A stretch of 64,000 nt of DNA from Pelotomaculum schinkii (GCF_004369205.1 NZ_QFGA01000001.1:1488001-1552000); one strand, 5' to 3'; shown: positions 43,875 through 52,179, counted from the stretch's first letter. A program made the numbers and translations. The notes: a model not told the origin generated them from the letters alone.

Positions 43875-45080
43875 TTACGCCGTTGCCTTAAGTTCCTTAA
43901 CTTTTTGGGTCAACAGCGGTACAACTTTATGGAGATCACCGACTATGCCATAGGTGGCAATACTGAATATCGGGGCTTCGGGGTCAGTATTGATCGCAAC
44001 AATAATTTCAGAGGTTTTCATCCCGGCTTGATGCTGGATAGCTCCTGAAATACCACAGGCTACATAGAGCTTCGGTGATACGGTCTTACCCGTTTGCCCA
44101 ACCTGGCGTTCATGCGGAACCCACCCGGAATCAACTGCTACACGGGATGCGCCGGCTACGCCGCCAAGGGCTTCGGCCAATTCCATAATTAAATGGTAAT
44201 GTTCCGGACCGCCGATCCCTCTGCCTCCGGATACAACGATTTCAGCATCCTGCAGGTTCACACTATTGCCGAGGTTTTTCACGATATCCATAATTTTGGT
44301 GGTAACATCTTCTTCCTTAACGGAGGTTTGACAAGGGATGATTTCTCCGGTGCGGGTATAATCCGGCTCAGCCATTTTCATGACTTTTGGACGGACAGTC
44401 GCCATTTGCGGCCGGTGGTTTTGGCACAAAATCGTGGCCATAACGTTGCCTCCGAAGGCCGGCCGGGTCTGTCTCAAAAGCCGTGTTACCGGATCAATGT
44501 CAAGCTGGGTGCAATCTGCCGTTAGACCGGTCGTAATCCTTACACCAATCCGCGCTGCAAAGTCACGTCCGTTATTGGTGGCTCCGAACAGGACGATTTC
44601 CGGTTTGTAGATGTTGATTATTTCACAAATCGCAGTGGTATAGGAATCAGTACGGTAATCTTTAAATACCGGTGCGTCAATTAAATAAACTTTTTCGGCG
44701 CCATAAGCAAAACATTCTTTTGCTAAGTGGCCGACATTTTCGCCAAGCAGCACGCCGGCCAGTTCTACCTCCAGATCATTCGCAAGTTTGCGTCCCTCGC
44801 TCAAAAGTTCGAGAGCTACAGTATCAATCTTCCCGTTGCGTTGTTCAATAAAGACCCAAACACCTTTGTATCCATCAAGCTTATTTTCTGATGTTTTTGG
44901 TTTTGCTTTTCTGGTTACTTCGATGGCGTTATTCGGACAGGCTTTACCGCATGCGCCACAGCCGGTGCAATTATCTTTGAACTTCGCAATACCGGCTACG
45001 ATTTCAACGGCGCCAAAAGGGCATTTATCTACACAGGCACCGCAGCCGTTACATAAATTATCGAGTATCTTTACGCTCAT
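43875..45080 (-). CDS. etfA: electron transfer flavoprotein alpha subunit with N-terminal ferredoxin domain
   Basis: A 401-residue EtfA. Residues 1-65 carry two 4Fe-4S clusters (CNGCGACVDKCPFG and CTGCGACGKACPNN), an addition seen in some anaerobes. The flavin-binding C-terminus has 'VVSGGRGIGGPEHYHLI', 'VPHERQVGQTGKTVSP' and 'GISGAIQHQAGMKTSEIIVAIN', the FAD signature. It works with EtfB; the ferredoxin domain may exchange electrons with the FeS oxidoreductase. ATG 45080 after GGAGGA, 14 bases past etfB. Confidence 0.95.
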   Translation of the reverse strand: MSVKILDNLCNGCGACVDKCPFGAVEIVAGIAKFKDNCTGCGACGKACPNNAIEVTRKAKPKTSENKLDGYKGVWVFIEQRNGKIDTVALELLSEGRKLANDLEVELAGVLLGENVGHLAKECFAYGAEKVYLIDAPVFKDYRTDSYTTAICEIINIYKPEIVLFGATNNGRDFAARIGVRITTGLTADCTQLDIDPVTRLLRQTRPAFGGNVMATILCQNHRPQMATVRPKVMKMAEPDYTRTGEIIPCQTSVKEEDVTTKIMDIVKNLGNSVNLQDAEIVVSGGRGIGGPEHYHLIMELAEALGGVAGASRVAVDSGWVPHERQVGQTGKTVSPKLYVACGISGAIQHQAGMKTSEIIVAINTDPEAPIFSIATYGIVGDLHKVVPLLTQKVKELKATA

Positions 45081-45094
45081 TTACTGCTCCTCCT

Positions 45095-45880
45095 TTACAA
45101 TATTTCTCTTTCCTTGAATTTACCGATGAGCAAATTGCATAATTCTTCTTCATTTTTACCCTTCAGCATCTCACTTGTGAATTTGACTTCAGGGTTAAAA
45201 ACCTGCGCGACCTGTGTGGTGGAACCATTCAGTCCGGTCTTTTCGGGAGAAGCATTTATGTCTTTAGCATTCCAGGTCTTTATCTCGGCTCTTGATGCCT
45301 TTATTGAACCCTTGACACTGGGATACCGGGGCTCAATACTTTTATCGACAGTGATAACCGCCGGCAATTTGACTTTAATCACTTCAAACCCGCCTTCATA
45401 AGCACGTTCAACGACGAGATAATCATCATGGACTTCTCTGATCTTTTGGACATATGTCGTCTGGGGAAGTCCTAAATGCTCGGCAATACCTGGTCCTACC
45501 TGGCCAGTATCCCCGTCAATCGCCTGTTTCCCGCAGAAAATAATGTCCGGTTTGCCAACGTGCTCAATCGCTTTGGCTAAAGAATATGAGGTAGCCCAGG
45601 TATCGGCGCCTGCAAACGCAAAGTCACTGATCAGTACCGCTTCATCCGCACCCATCGCCAGGCATTTGCGCAGCGCGGTTGCTGCCATTGGCGGTCCCAT
45701 CGCCAGGACGGTAACTTTACCGCCGTATTGTTCTTTGACTCTAATAGCAGCTTCGGCGGCGCATTCGTCTGTAGGATTAACAATACTCGGCACACCGTCA
45801 CGGATCAAAGTGTTTTTTACCGGGTCGATTTTCACTTCAGTAGTATCTGGTACTTGTTTAACGCAAACAACTATTTCCAC
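45095..45880 (-). CDS. etfB: electron transfer flavoprotein beta subunit
   Basis: A 261-residue EtfB. 'VVCVKQVPDTTEVKIDPVKN' opens it and 'GADTWATSYSLAKAIEHVGKPDIIFCGKQAIDGDTGQVGPGIAEHLG' (split here by its motif DGDTGQVGP) is the AMP/FAD-binding signature. The GTG at 45880 after GGAAAGG gives a usual N-terminus; ATG at 45889 or 45898 are alternatives. First gene of the etfB-etfA-FeS operon. Confidence 0.95.
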   Translation of the reverse strand: MEIVVCVKQVPDTTEVKIDPVKNTLIRDGVPSIVNPTDECAAEAAIRVKEQYGGKVTVLAMGPPMAATALRKCLAMGADEAVLISDFAFAGADTWATSYSLAKAIEHVGKPDIIFCGKQAIDGDTGQVGPGIAEHLGLPQTTYVQKIREVHDDYLVVERAYEGGFEVIKVKLPAVITVDKSIEPRYPSVKGSIKASRAEIKTWNAKDINASPEKTGLNGSTTQVAQVFNPEVKFTSEMLKGKNEEELCNLLIGKFKEREIL

Positions 45881-45899
45881 TTTTTCCATCCTTTCCAAC

Positions 45900-46340
45900 G
45901 AGAATATATTCCAGTTAATAACTCATTTAGTTAATATTATTTTGGTTTATATTATTATAGCCTATAATAGTGTAGCAAAAAAAATTTCTCCTAATTTACA
46001 AATTGTTTTAAATTTATATCATCCGACACAATCGCCGTCTAAGGCTACTAATTCTTTAGCTAACTCTCCGGCAGCATCTTCATCGGTATCCAAAATTGCC
46101 TGGCTTAGTCTGGTATAAATATCTGTAATGATCCTACCTCCTTTTAATTTATAGGCTTTCAATGTAAATAGCGTCCACCTCCTTGGCGATAATCACCCTG
46201 GGGTTATTGGAACACTGCAGCGCTTGACAGCCCCCGGACGGATGAGTTCCAGCACCTCCCCCTCATCGCGGAATACCTTCCCGCTGTATGGCAGCTACCA
46301 CTTTTCCTATGAATAAAAAAGCAAGATCCGTACCACTGCG
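45900..46340 (-). pseudogene. degraded coding remnants upstream of etfB, including a corrinoid-protein N-terminus
   Basis: After an AAAGGAGGT site the minus strand at about 46020-46128 reads 'TDIYTRLSQAILDTDEDAAG' and 'ELAKELVALDGD', then stops. This resembles the N-terminal helices of corrinoid proteins of methyltransferase systems (MtbC type), without an ATG and without the B12-binding rest. Just upstream, at about 46160-46330, frames with shifts read 'EGEVLELIRPGAVK' and 'NNPRVIIAKEVDAIYIESL', an unrecognised protein tail. Both look like relics of a removed gene set. The etf promoter should lie near 45900-45990; I did not fix it. Confidence 0.5.
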
Positions 46341-46716
46341 GTAATGACCTTGTCAAGAGCATCTTTTTTGCATTACGGTTCTTATCTAATCCTTTGATAA
46401 TACAGCATCTTTGCCGGCCGGCTTCAATTATGCCAGCCATTTGCAAGACAGAACAGAATGTTGAATTTTGTCTAAATTGTAGAACCAATTATGACTTATC
46501 CATGAGACAAACGGTGTTTCTTAATTTTATAATGGTTTCTAATAATTATAATTAGGCGGCTTAATCTGGCCATAGGATTCCTCCCAGCAGCCTGAATTTT
46601 GAATTCCACGATAATGCCTCCTAAATTTCTGGATTAGTTTCTGGTTGATGTCCTTGTTATACTGGTCGAAGAGTAATCGGTAGGCAGGGAGATGACCTCA
46701 ACGAGCTATGCATAAT
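46341..46716. other. intergenic stretch with an unrecognised minus-strand relic
   Basis: No supported gene. At about 46550-46690 the minus strand keeps one frame open with 'YRLLFDQYNKDINQKLIQKF' and ends 'IKPPNYNY', which may be the tail of a lost gene; I do not recognise it. Confidence 0.4.
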
Positions 46717-46718
46717 GC

Positions 46719-46747
46719 AAAAAAACACCTTCCACAGGAAGGTGTTT
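46719..46747 (-). terminator. terminator of the 2-oxoacid oxidoreductase/CbiET-like operon
   Basis: Perfect 11-bp stem AAACACCTTCC/GGAAGGTGTTT with a three-base loop and a run of Ts on the minus strand, about 110 bases after the CbiET-like stop. Confidence 0.88.
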
Positions 46748-46822
46748 GAGAACGATTTTATTTTTGTATCAACAAATCTATCTAATAACTATTTTTACCT
46801 GCAGCTTTTAACAAAGACCCAA
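46719..46822. repeat. dispersed terminator-containing repeat, copy 2
   Basis: Diverged copy of 22195-22300, sharing the hairpin and the block ACTATTTTTACCT further on. Confidence 0.6.
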
Positions 46823-46856
46823 ACCAATTTACTATTTTATATACCAAACGTTATTA

Positions 46857-47765
46857 CTATCCTTTAACGCTTCTGCCAGAGATCAGCCAAGGAGCTGGAA
46901 ATGGCTCCGTCATGTTTTTGCTGTTGACTCGCGATACCTCTATATGGATTGCTTCAGTGCGCTCCAAGCCGTTTTCCCGGAACAAAGCAGGAAGAGACGT
47001 TAGAATTTCGAAGTCCAAGGTGTAGATCACAAAATTCATGGCGGGATTAATGGAGAGCAAACTCTTTATTTCACTGCCGATCCTCGGAGAACCCACTATA
47101 AACGCTGTGTCCGGCGCCGGCAGCTGATCCAGGACACCGTCTTCCAGAGACTCAACGATTATTACGTTGCTCAGACCAAATTTGTCAACATTACATTTCA
47201 TGGTTTTCCGATCCCTGCGATCATATTCCACAGCAATGACACTACCCTCAGCAGCAATCATGGCGGCCTCCACCGCGATGCTCTCACCTGAGATTATACA
47301 TATATTATCCCGGTCGCCCAGATTGAGCTTATTCATTATAACAGCCCGAACTTCCCGGCACACATACTGAACAGAGCCGTAGGAGAAACGGCTGTTCTCC
47401 ATACCTATATGATAATTTGTTGCAGCGTTAGGATTTAGAATCAACATAGCTGCAGAGGCGTTGATCCCGCGGTTGATCATGTCTGAGACCTTGTCGTGCT
47501 TGATCTCGCCGGATGGATCTGAACCCTCATTGTACCAGATATCGCAGTCGCCCAGTTCCGCATTCCACATGTCGTAGAAGATATCCGGATGTCCGGCATC
47601 GGTAAAGACCAGCACTGCCCGGTTGCTCATAACGCTCGGAATCAGGTTCTTGCTCTTCCCTGTGATGTCCAGCATTTTCAGTTTTGCCAGGTTGATCTCA
47701 ACGTTCTCTGAAAAATACCGGAGCCAGGATAAAATGACCTCATTAGTGAACATTGTCTGTTCCAC
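46857..47765 (-). CDS. CbiET/CobL-like protein, divergent (precorrin methyltransferase fold)
   Basis: A 302-residue protein. GTG 47765 is chosen over the longer frame because AAGGAGGT fits it. Residues about 30-140 resemble the second half of CbiE ('SNRAVLVFTDAGHPDIFYDM', 'GINASAAMLILNPN'). Residues about 145-290 resemble CbiT ('CREVRAVIMNKLNLGDRDNI', 'VAVEYDRRDRKTMKCNV'-like 'VIAVEYDRRDRKTM', 'FGLSNVIIVESLEDG'). The usual glycine-rich SAM loop is altered to ISGESIAVEAA. The likely start of CbiE is missing. It may not make cobalamin precursors. It follows the 2-oxoacid oxidoreductase beta gene by 68 bases, an odd place for a corrin enzyme. Confidence 0.6.
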   Translation of the reverse strand: MEQTMFTNEVILSWLRYFSENVEINLAKLKMLDITGKSKNLIPSVMSNRAVLVFTDAGHPDIFYDMWNAELGDCDIWYNEGSDPSGEIKHDKVSDMINRGINASAAMLILNPNAATNYHIGMENSRFSYGSVQYVCREVRAVIMNKLNLGDRDNICIISGESIAVEAAMIAAEGSVIAVEYDRRDRKTMKCNVDKFGLSNVIIVESLEDGVLDQLPAPDTAFIVGSPRIGSEIKSLLSINPAMNFVIYTLDFEILTSLPALFRENGLERTEAIHIEVSRVNSKNMTEPFPAPWLISGRSVKG

Positions 47766-47833
47766 AGGCAAAACCTCCTTTGTTAACGATATCATACCAT
47801 ATTTTTTGGATTTATGCCCAGTATCAGCTAAGT

Positions 47834-48772
47834 TTAAGCGCCGGTGCGCTCCAGCAGGCGTTCCCATTTTTGATCCACAGAGGCTTGCGCTTCTTCAATC
47901 ATCCACTCGTTGCCTTTCTGGAACATATGGCGGAATCTACCCTGGGGGCGAAGAAAGTCTACCACGGGCAGCTTTTTCTTCGGTGTATAGCTCAGACGCC
48001 ACACCCCCTCCTCTACTTCGAAAAGGGGCCAGACGCAGGTATCCACCGCCAGCTTTATGATCTCCGCAAGCCTGGCCGCGGGGTAATCCCATCCGCGAGG
48101 ACATGGGGACAATACGTTCAAAAAGCAAGGGCCCTCAGTATAAATGGCATTATAAGCCCTGGTGTGCAGATCCTTGAAATTGCCGATAGGAGCGGTCTGC
48201 GCTACATAAGGGATATGATGAGCAACCAAAATCTCCGTCAGATCTTTTTTATTCTGTTTCTTGCCCTGCCCAACAGAACCTACAGGCGTGGTGGTCGTGC
48301 GAGCAAAAGGAGGCGTTGCAGATGAACGCTGGATTCCGGTATTCATATAAGCTTCGTTGTCATAGCAGACGTAGACCATGTCATGACCGCGTTCCATGGC
48401 GCCTGACAGGGATTGCAGCCCTATATCATAGGTGCCGCCGTCCCCTGCAAAAGTAATGAACTTGACGGTTCCTTCCACCTTGCCGCGGCGTTTCAAAGCG
48501 TTATATGCCGCTTCCACTCCGGAACAGGTAGCCGCGGAGTTTTCAAAGGCAGAATGAATATAGCTGTCCATATAGGCAGTGTAAGGATACATAAAGGTGG
48601 AGACCTCCAGACAGCTGGTAGCATTAACCACTACTGCCCTGTCCTCTTTATCCAGGGCGCGCAGAACCCCTGACACAACGATCCCGGCGCCGCAGCCGGC
48701 GCAGAGTCGATGCCCTCCGGTGAGACGTTCCGGCTTTTCTACTTCCTGTTTCAGGTTATATACCGTGCTCAC
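47834..48772 (-). CDS. 2-oxoacid:ferredoxin oxidoreductase beta subunit (PorB/VorB)
   Basis: A 312-residue TPP-binding subunit. 'GGHRLCAGCGAGIVVSGVL' carries cluster Cys residues, and 'FAGDGGTYDIGLQSLSGAMERG' with 'VCYDNEAYMNTGIQRSSATP' is the TPP/Mg site; later Cys in 'SPCPRGWDYP' completes the cluster set. With alpha, gamma and delta it interconverts a 2-oxoacid and acyl-CoA plus CO2 using ferredoxin. Its start overlaps alpha by 4 bases. Confidence 0.93.
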   Translation of the reverse strand: MSTVYNLKQEVEKPERLTGGHRLCAGCGAGIVVSGVLRALDKEDRAVVVNATSCLEVSTFMYPYTAYMDSYIHSAFENSAATCSGVEAAYNALKRRGKVEGTVKFITFAGDGGTYDIGLQSLSGAMERGHDMVYVCYDNEAYMNTGIQRSSATPPFARTTTTPVGSVGQGKKQNKKDLTEILVAHHIPYVAQTAPIGNFKDLHTRAYNAIYTEGPCFLNVLSPCPRGWDYPAARLAEIIKLAVDTCVWPLFEVEEGVWRLSYTPKKKLPVVDFLRPQGRFRHMFQKGNEWMIEEAQASVDQKWERLLERTGA

Positions 48773-49959
48773 GCTATCTCCTCCTTTGACCTCTGCCCCA
48801 TATGGGTATATACCGGCCCAGTCTCGCCGGTCACAGCAATATCGGCCAGCCGGCCGAACACTTTTTCAAAATCCTCGACTTTTATGTCGCGGCCGCCCAG
48901 ACCGTAAACGATATCAATCAGATACGGGCGTTCCTTCAGATCGTACAAAGCGCTGCGGGTCTCGGCAAATAAAGGACCTCCGTTTGCCGAAAAGCCCTCG
49001 GACTTATCCATGACGGCTACGGCCCTGGTATTGGCCAGAGCCAGGGCCAGTTCCTCGCCCGGGAAAGGACGGAATACCCTGATTTTGACAAGCCCTGCCT
49101 TTATCCCATCCTCCCGCAGTTTGTCGACAGCCGCTTTAGCAGTTCCGGCACTGGAGCCGATTAGGACCAGAGCAAGTTGTGCATCCTCCATCCTGTATTC
49201 TTCAAACAGGCCATAGCGCCGGCCGGAAATATTTGCAAACTCTGCGGCTACCTCCAGTATGCGGGCCTTGGCCGCCTTCATGGCCTCAGCCTCCTGGACC
49301 TTGTGTTCCATGTAATAGGGACTCACATCGTACGGTCCGACCGCCAGCGGATTTTCTTTTTTGAGCAAATAGTTTTCAGGGTTATATTCCCCGATAAACT
49401 TGCGCACAACATCCGTCTCCAAAAGGTCTATATTCTCTACGGCATGACTGGTAATGAAGCCGTCCATACAGGTCATCACCGGCAGGCGAACGCTTGGGGT
49501 CTCGCCGATAGGCATGGCCATGAGAAAATTATCGTAGGCCTCCTGATTATTTTCGGCATAGATTTGGATCCAGCCGGTATCACGGGCTCCCATCGAGTCG
49601 GAGTGGTCGTTGTTTATGTTAATTGGCCCCGAAAGGGCCCGGTTGACGCAAGCCAGGGTAACAGGCAGACGGCATGAAGCCGCCACGTACAAAAGCTCGT
49701 ACATCAGCGCCAGCCCGCAGGATGAAGTCGCACAGACGGATCTGGCTCCTGCAGCTTGCGCCGCAAGGCATACGGACATTGAACTGTGCTCAGACTCCAC
49801 GGTTACATATTCAGTGTTTACCTCGCCGTTGGCCACATAACTGGCGAAGTATTCAGGAATTTCCGTGGATGGAGTGATCGGGAACGCTCCCATGACATCA
49901 GGATTTACCTGCTTCATGGCATAAGCTACAGCCTCGTTGCCGGTCAGGCGGTTGCTCAT
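48769..49959 (-). CDS. 2-oxoacid:ferredoxin oxidoreductase alpha subunit (PorA/VorA)
   Basis: A 396-residue alpha subunit. 'TGNEAVAYAMKQVNPDVMGAFPITPSTEIPE' (core FPITPSTEIPE) and 'TEYVTVESEHSSMSVCLAAQ' form domain I, 'LTSSCGLALMYE'-type 'CATSSCGLALMYELLYVA' binds the substrate side, and 'VKIRVFRPFPGEELALAL' is domain II. Start 49959 (MSNRLTGN) is selected because GGAGGT precedes it and its ATGA overlaps the delta stop; the longer frame from 50004 lacks this. The acyl specificity cannot be read from sequence by eye. Confidence 0.93.
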   Translation of the reverse strand: MSNRLTGNEAVAYAMKQVNPDVMGAFPITPSTEIPEYFASYVANGEVNTEYVTVESEHSSMSVCLAAQAAGARSVCATSSCGLALMYELLYVAASCRLPVTLACVNRALSGPININNDHSDSMGARDTGWIQIYAENNQEAYDNFLMAMPIGETPSVRLPVMTCMDGFITSHAVENIDLLETDVVRKFIGEYNPENYLLKKENPLAVGPYDVSPYYMEHKVQEAEAMKAAKARILEVAAEFANISGRRYGLFEEYRMEDAQLALVLIGSSAGTAKAAVDKLREDGIKAGLVKIRVFRPFPGEELALALANTRAVAVMDKSEGFSANGGPLFAETRSALYDLKERPYLIDIVYGLGGRDIKVEDFEKVFGRLADIAVTGETGPVYTHMGQRSKEEIA

Positions 49960-50264
49960 CTGGCCACACCTCCACTCACCATGGTAATCGCCGGGAAGGG
50001 GCACACGTTCTCACAGATGCCGCAGCCCTTGCAGTGCATATAATTGAAGTCCAGACGTTTCCCGTCCTTTACCGGAATAGCATTGTCCGGGCAGAATGGA
50101 ACACAAAGCATACAGTGTTTACACGTTTCCGGGTGAAAAACAGGCGTGTGGGTCCGCCAAGCACCCGTATTGAAGGCCCGTGCGGTTCCCGGTTCGTAGA
50201 TCTCCCCGCCGGGGGTCAGATCCTGCCAGGGGGTACGTTCGTTGATATCCTTCGCACAAATCAT
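49956..50264 (-). CDS. 2-oxoacid:ferredoxin oxidoreductase delta subunit (ferredoxin-like)
   Basis: A 102-residue protein with two 4Fe-4S sites, CKHCMLCVPFCP and CKGCGICENVCP, on the C-terminal half. It passes electrons from the TPP subunit to external ferredoxin. Its ends overlap both neighbours by 4 bases, so the four subunits are translated as a block. Confidence 0.95.
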   Translation of the reverse strand: MICAKDINERTPWQDLTPGGEIYEPGTARAFNTGAWRTHTPVFHPETCKHCMLCVPFCPDNAIPVKDGKRLDFNYMHCKGCGICENVCPFPAITMVSGGVAR

Positions 50265-50845
50265 CCTACCTGCACCTCATCCATGGATTTTTTTAGTGTT
50301 GCCATATTCCCCTCGATAACCTGGGGCTTGGAAGCAAATTTATGTTTAAAGGATTCTTCCATATCCGCTAAAAAACGCCCGGTTTCCAAAACGCCGCTCA
50401 CCTTAACCGCAGCGGCCAGCATAGGGGTATTCGGGAAGTTTGCGCCCAGATTCTCTTCCGAAATGCGGCGGGCATCTATGGTACAGACTTTTCCGGTCCA
50501 TCCCGCGAGCCTCTCGCGCATCTCCCGGGGAGAGCTGGGAGTGTTAATAATGATCGCGCCGCCCTCTTTCAGCCCTCCGGTAACGTCGACGCTCTCCAGC
50601 AAAGTTTCATCCACCACGACCACATAGTCGGGATAGTAAATGTTGGAATGGACAGTACACCGTTTTTCACTGATGCGATTATAAGCCGTAATAGGGGCTC
50701 CCATACGTTCCGGTCCATACTCCGGGAATCCCTGCACGAATTTTCCTTCTAAACCGGCTACATCCGCCAGCAGCAGGCAGGCCGACTTGGCTCCCTGTCC
50801 GCCCCGGCCGTGCCAGCGAATTTCTACCATATCGTTGGTTGCCAT
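50261..50845 (-). CDS. 2-oxoacid:ferredoxin oxidoreductase gamma subunit
   Basis: A 194-residue gamma subunit: 'VEIRWHGRGGQGAKSACLLLADV' and 'EGKFVQGFPEYGPERMGAPITAYNRIS' are family signatures. The start is ATG 50845 after GGAGGAGAAAA. A longer frame from 50926 is rejected because it would pass through the T-box terminator. First gene of the operon. Confidence 0.93.
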   Translation of the reverse strand: MATNDMVEIRWHGRGGQGAKSACLLLADVAGLEGKFVQGFPEYGPERMGAPITAYNRISEKRCTVHSNIYYPDYVVVVDETLLESVDVTGGLKEGGAIIINTPSSPREMRERLAGWTGKVCTIDARRISEENLGANFPNTPMLAAAVKVSGVLETGRFLADMEESFKHKFASKPQVIEGNMATLKKSMDEVQVG

Positions 50846-51140
50846 TAATTTTTCTCCTCCAGTCATATAATTGATGAAATTAAAAAAGCTCTCGTCCCGT
50901 AAAGGGACGAAAGCCTTAAAAGGCATCCGCTATACCACCCATTCATACAAGCATACCATCATATGCGTTCCCTGTGACGGGGGAAAACCGTCGGAGCCTA
51001 CTGGATTCCTCGTTCGGTCCGCAGCTCAGGAGTGATTTTCGGGTTCAGACTACTGGTACCGGGCTTGCACCGTCCCCGGTTCGCTGAAACGTTCAGCTGA
51101 AACGTACTATCTCCGTCAATGCCTTTGAAATTTTGAATTA
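50846..51140 (-). ncRNA. T-box riboswitch leader (specifier AUC, Ile)
   Basis: T-box core GGGTGGTATAGCGG at 50927-50940 (minus strand), followed by a terminator stem with GGCTTTCGTCCC and GGGACGAGAGCT arms and six Ts (50883-50915). Stem I is near 51005-51120, with AGTA, a GGACGGTGCAAG loop and a specifier loop. Pairing GGAG with CTCC leaves AAA-ATC-A, so the codon is AUC (Ile), followed by the usual A. Low charged tRNA-Ile should turn the oxidoreductase operon on. Confidence 0.92.
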
Positions 51141-51146
51141 TAAATA

Positions 51147-51175
51147 AATATACCCGCTTTACCGTCTTCTGTCAA
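51147..51175 (-). promoter_or_regulatory. promoter of the T-box/oxidoreductase operon
   Basis: TTGACA (51170-51175) and TATATT (51147-51152) with a 17-base spacer on the minus strand. Two more TTGACAA copies lie directly upstream (near 51181-51215), and might be part of a repeated control site. Confidence 0.8.
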
Positions 51176-51270
51176 TCACTTTGTCAAATTTTCACGTTAA
51201 TTGTCAAATCAGATAACCAACCCGATTTGTAAAATCCATAGGGTTCACACCCCTATGCCATAGGTTTTCG

Positions 51271-51966
51271 TTATTCTGGAATTGCAACTACAATCTTTCC
51301 ATTTGCCATATTGCTTTCCATCAAGAGATGCGCATCGGCTATCTCACCCATTGAAAAAATCTTGCTTATTGGCGGCTTTAAGCGATATTGGCGAATATGA
51401 TTGAAAATCTTGTTCATCTGTTCCTGCGTCGGGTAATTACTGTGAAACGAACACAAATAAACTCCATTGGGAATAACCTTGATGGGGTCAAAATTTTCAA
51501 GGGTCCCTTTATGACCCAAAATTCCCGTTGAACATATGATGCCGTGGTGGGAAAGAAATTTCATTGACTGTTCCAATGTGGCAGGACCTACTAATTCCAA
51601 CACTTCGGTCACGCCATCAGGGTAAAGAGAATACAATTGTTTTGCTAATGTTCCATCATCGAGCAATGCAAAATCCGCCCCATGTTTTTTTAGCAAATCT
51701 ATTTTACCTGCATTTCTTGTCGTTGCCAAAACAGTGCTTCCGATACTTTTTGCCAGCTGTATGGATACCAGCCCCAGCGCACTTGTTCCTCCGCGGATAA
51801 ATAATGTATCGGAAGATGTTAGTTGCAGGCAGTCAAATAAGGAACCGTATGCCGTAAAATATGTTTCTGGAATGGCGGGAAGCTCTTCCCAGCCGCAAAA
51901 ACCAAAAACTATTTCAATAAAGGAATACCCCGGTTCGGTAAAAATTGAACCAAACCGGGGACACAT
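51271..51966 (-). pseudogene. zinc-type MDR alcohol dehydrogenase/quinone reductase, N-terminus lost
   Basis: About 231 codons. From 'ELPAIPETYFTAYGSLFDCL' on, it is a standard MDR coenzyme domain: 'FIRGGTSALGLVSIQLAKSIG' binds NAD(P)H and 'LKKHGADFALLD' follows, ending 'MANGKIVVAIPE'. The first 30 residues do not fit, and the catalytic domain of about 100 residues is missing. Relatives are about 320 residues. The gene begins right at the stop of the small peptide gene, so the 5' end was lost by rearrangement. Function unlikely. Confidence 0.7.
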
Positions 51967-52179
51967 TTAGAAGTTCTTACTTGTCACCGGAGCCGCAGGC
52001 AGAACCGCAAGCAGTTGTTTTGGAGCGGGCTTACTGTCATCACTGGCGCCACAAGCAGAGCCAAAAGCGTCGCTGCGAACCATTGCTACTTGTTTTGTTC
52101 CAAAGTAGCTTTGAGCACTTCTTCTTGTGAAAAACTGACTGTTTTCTTTCCAAGCATCCAACATTCCAAGCTTATTCAT
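51967..52179 (-). CDS. small Cys-containing peptide, possible frameshifted RiPP precursor
   Basis: A 70-codon frame with GGAGATG before ATG 52179 starts 'MNKLGMLDAWKENSQFF' and reaches 'DAFGSACGASDDSKPAPK', then changes character. In the +1 frame the same DNA continues 'TACGSACGSGDK' and stops (about 51979). The match between GSACGAS and GSACGSG across frames suggests that one base was lost and the true product is about 66 residues with three Cys. It could be a ribosomal peptide precursor with CxxxD units. No modifying enzyme is adjacent. An alternative is a chance similarity. Confidence 0.5.
   Translation of the reverse strand: MNKLGMLDAWKENSQFFTRRSAQSYFGTKQVAMVRSDAFGSACGASDDSKPAPKQLLAVLPAAPVTSKNF

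Noticed and set aside
46204..46488. Minus-strand frame of 94 codons
   Set aside because: Runs across the degraded remnant in a frame that does not carry the family-like segments.
50846..50926. N-terminal extension of the oxidoreductase gamma subunit
   Set aside because: It would be translated from the T-box terminator; the ribosome site fits 50845.
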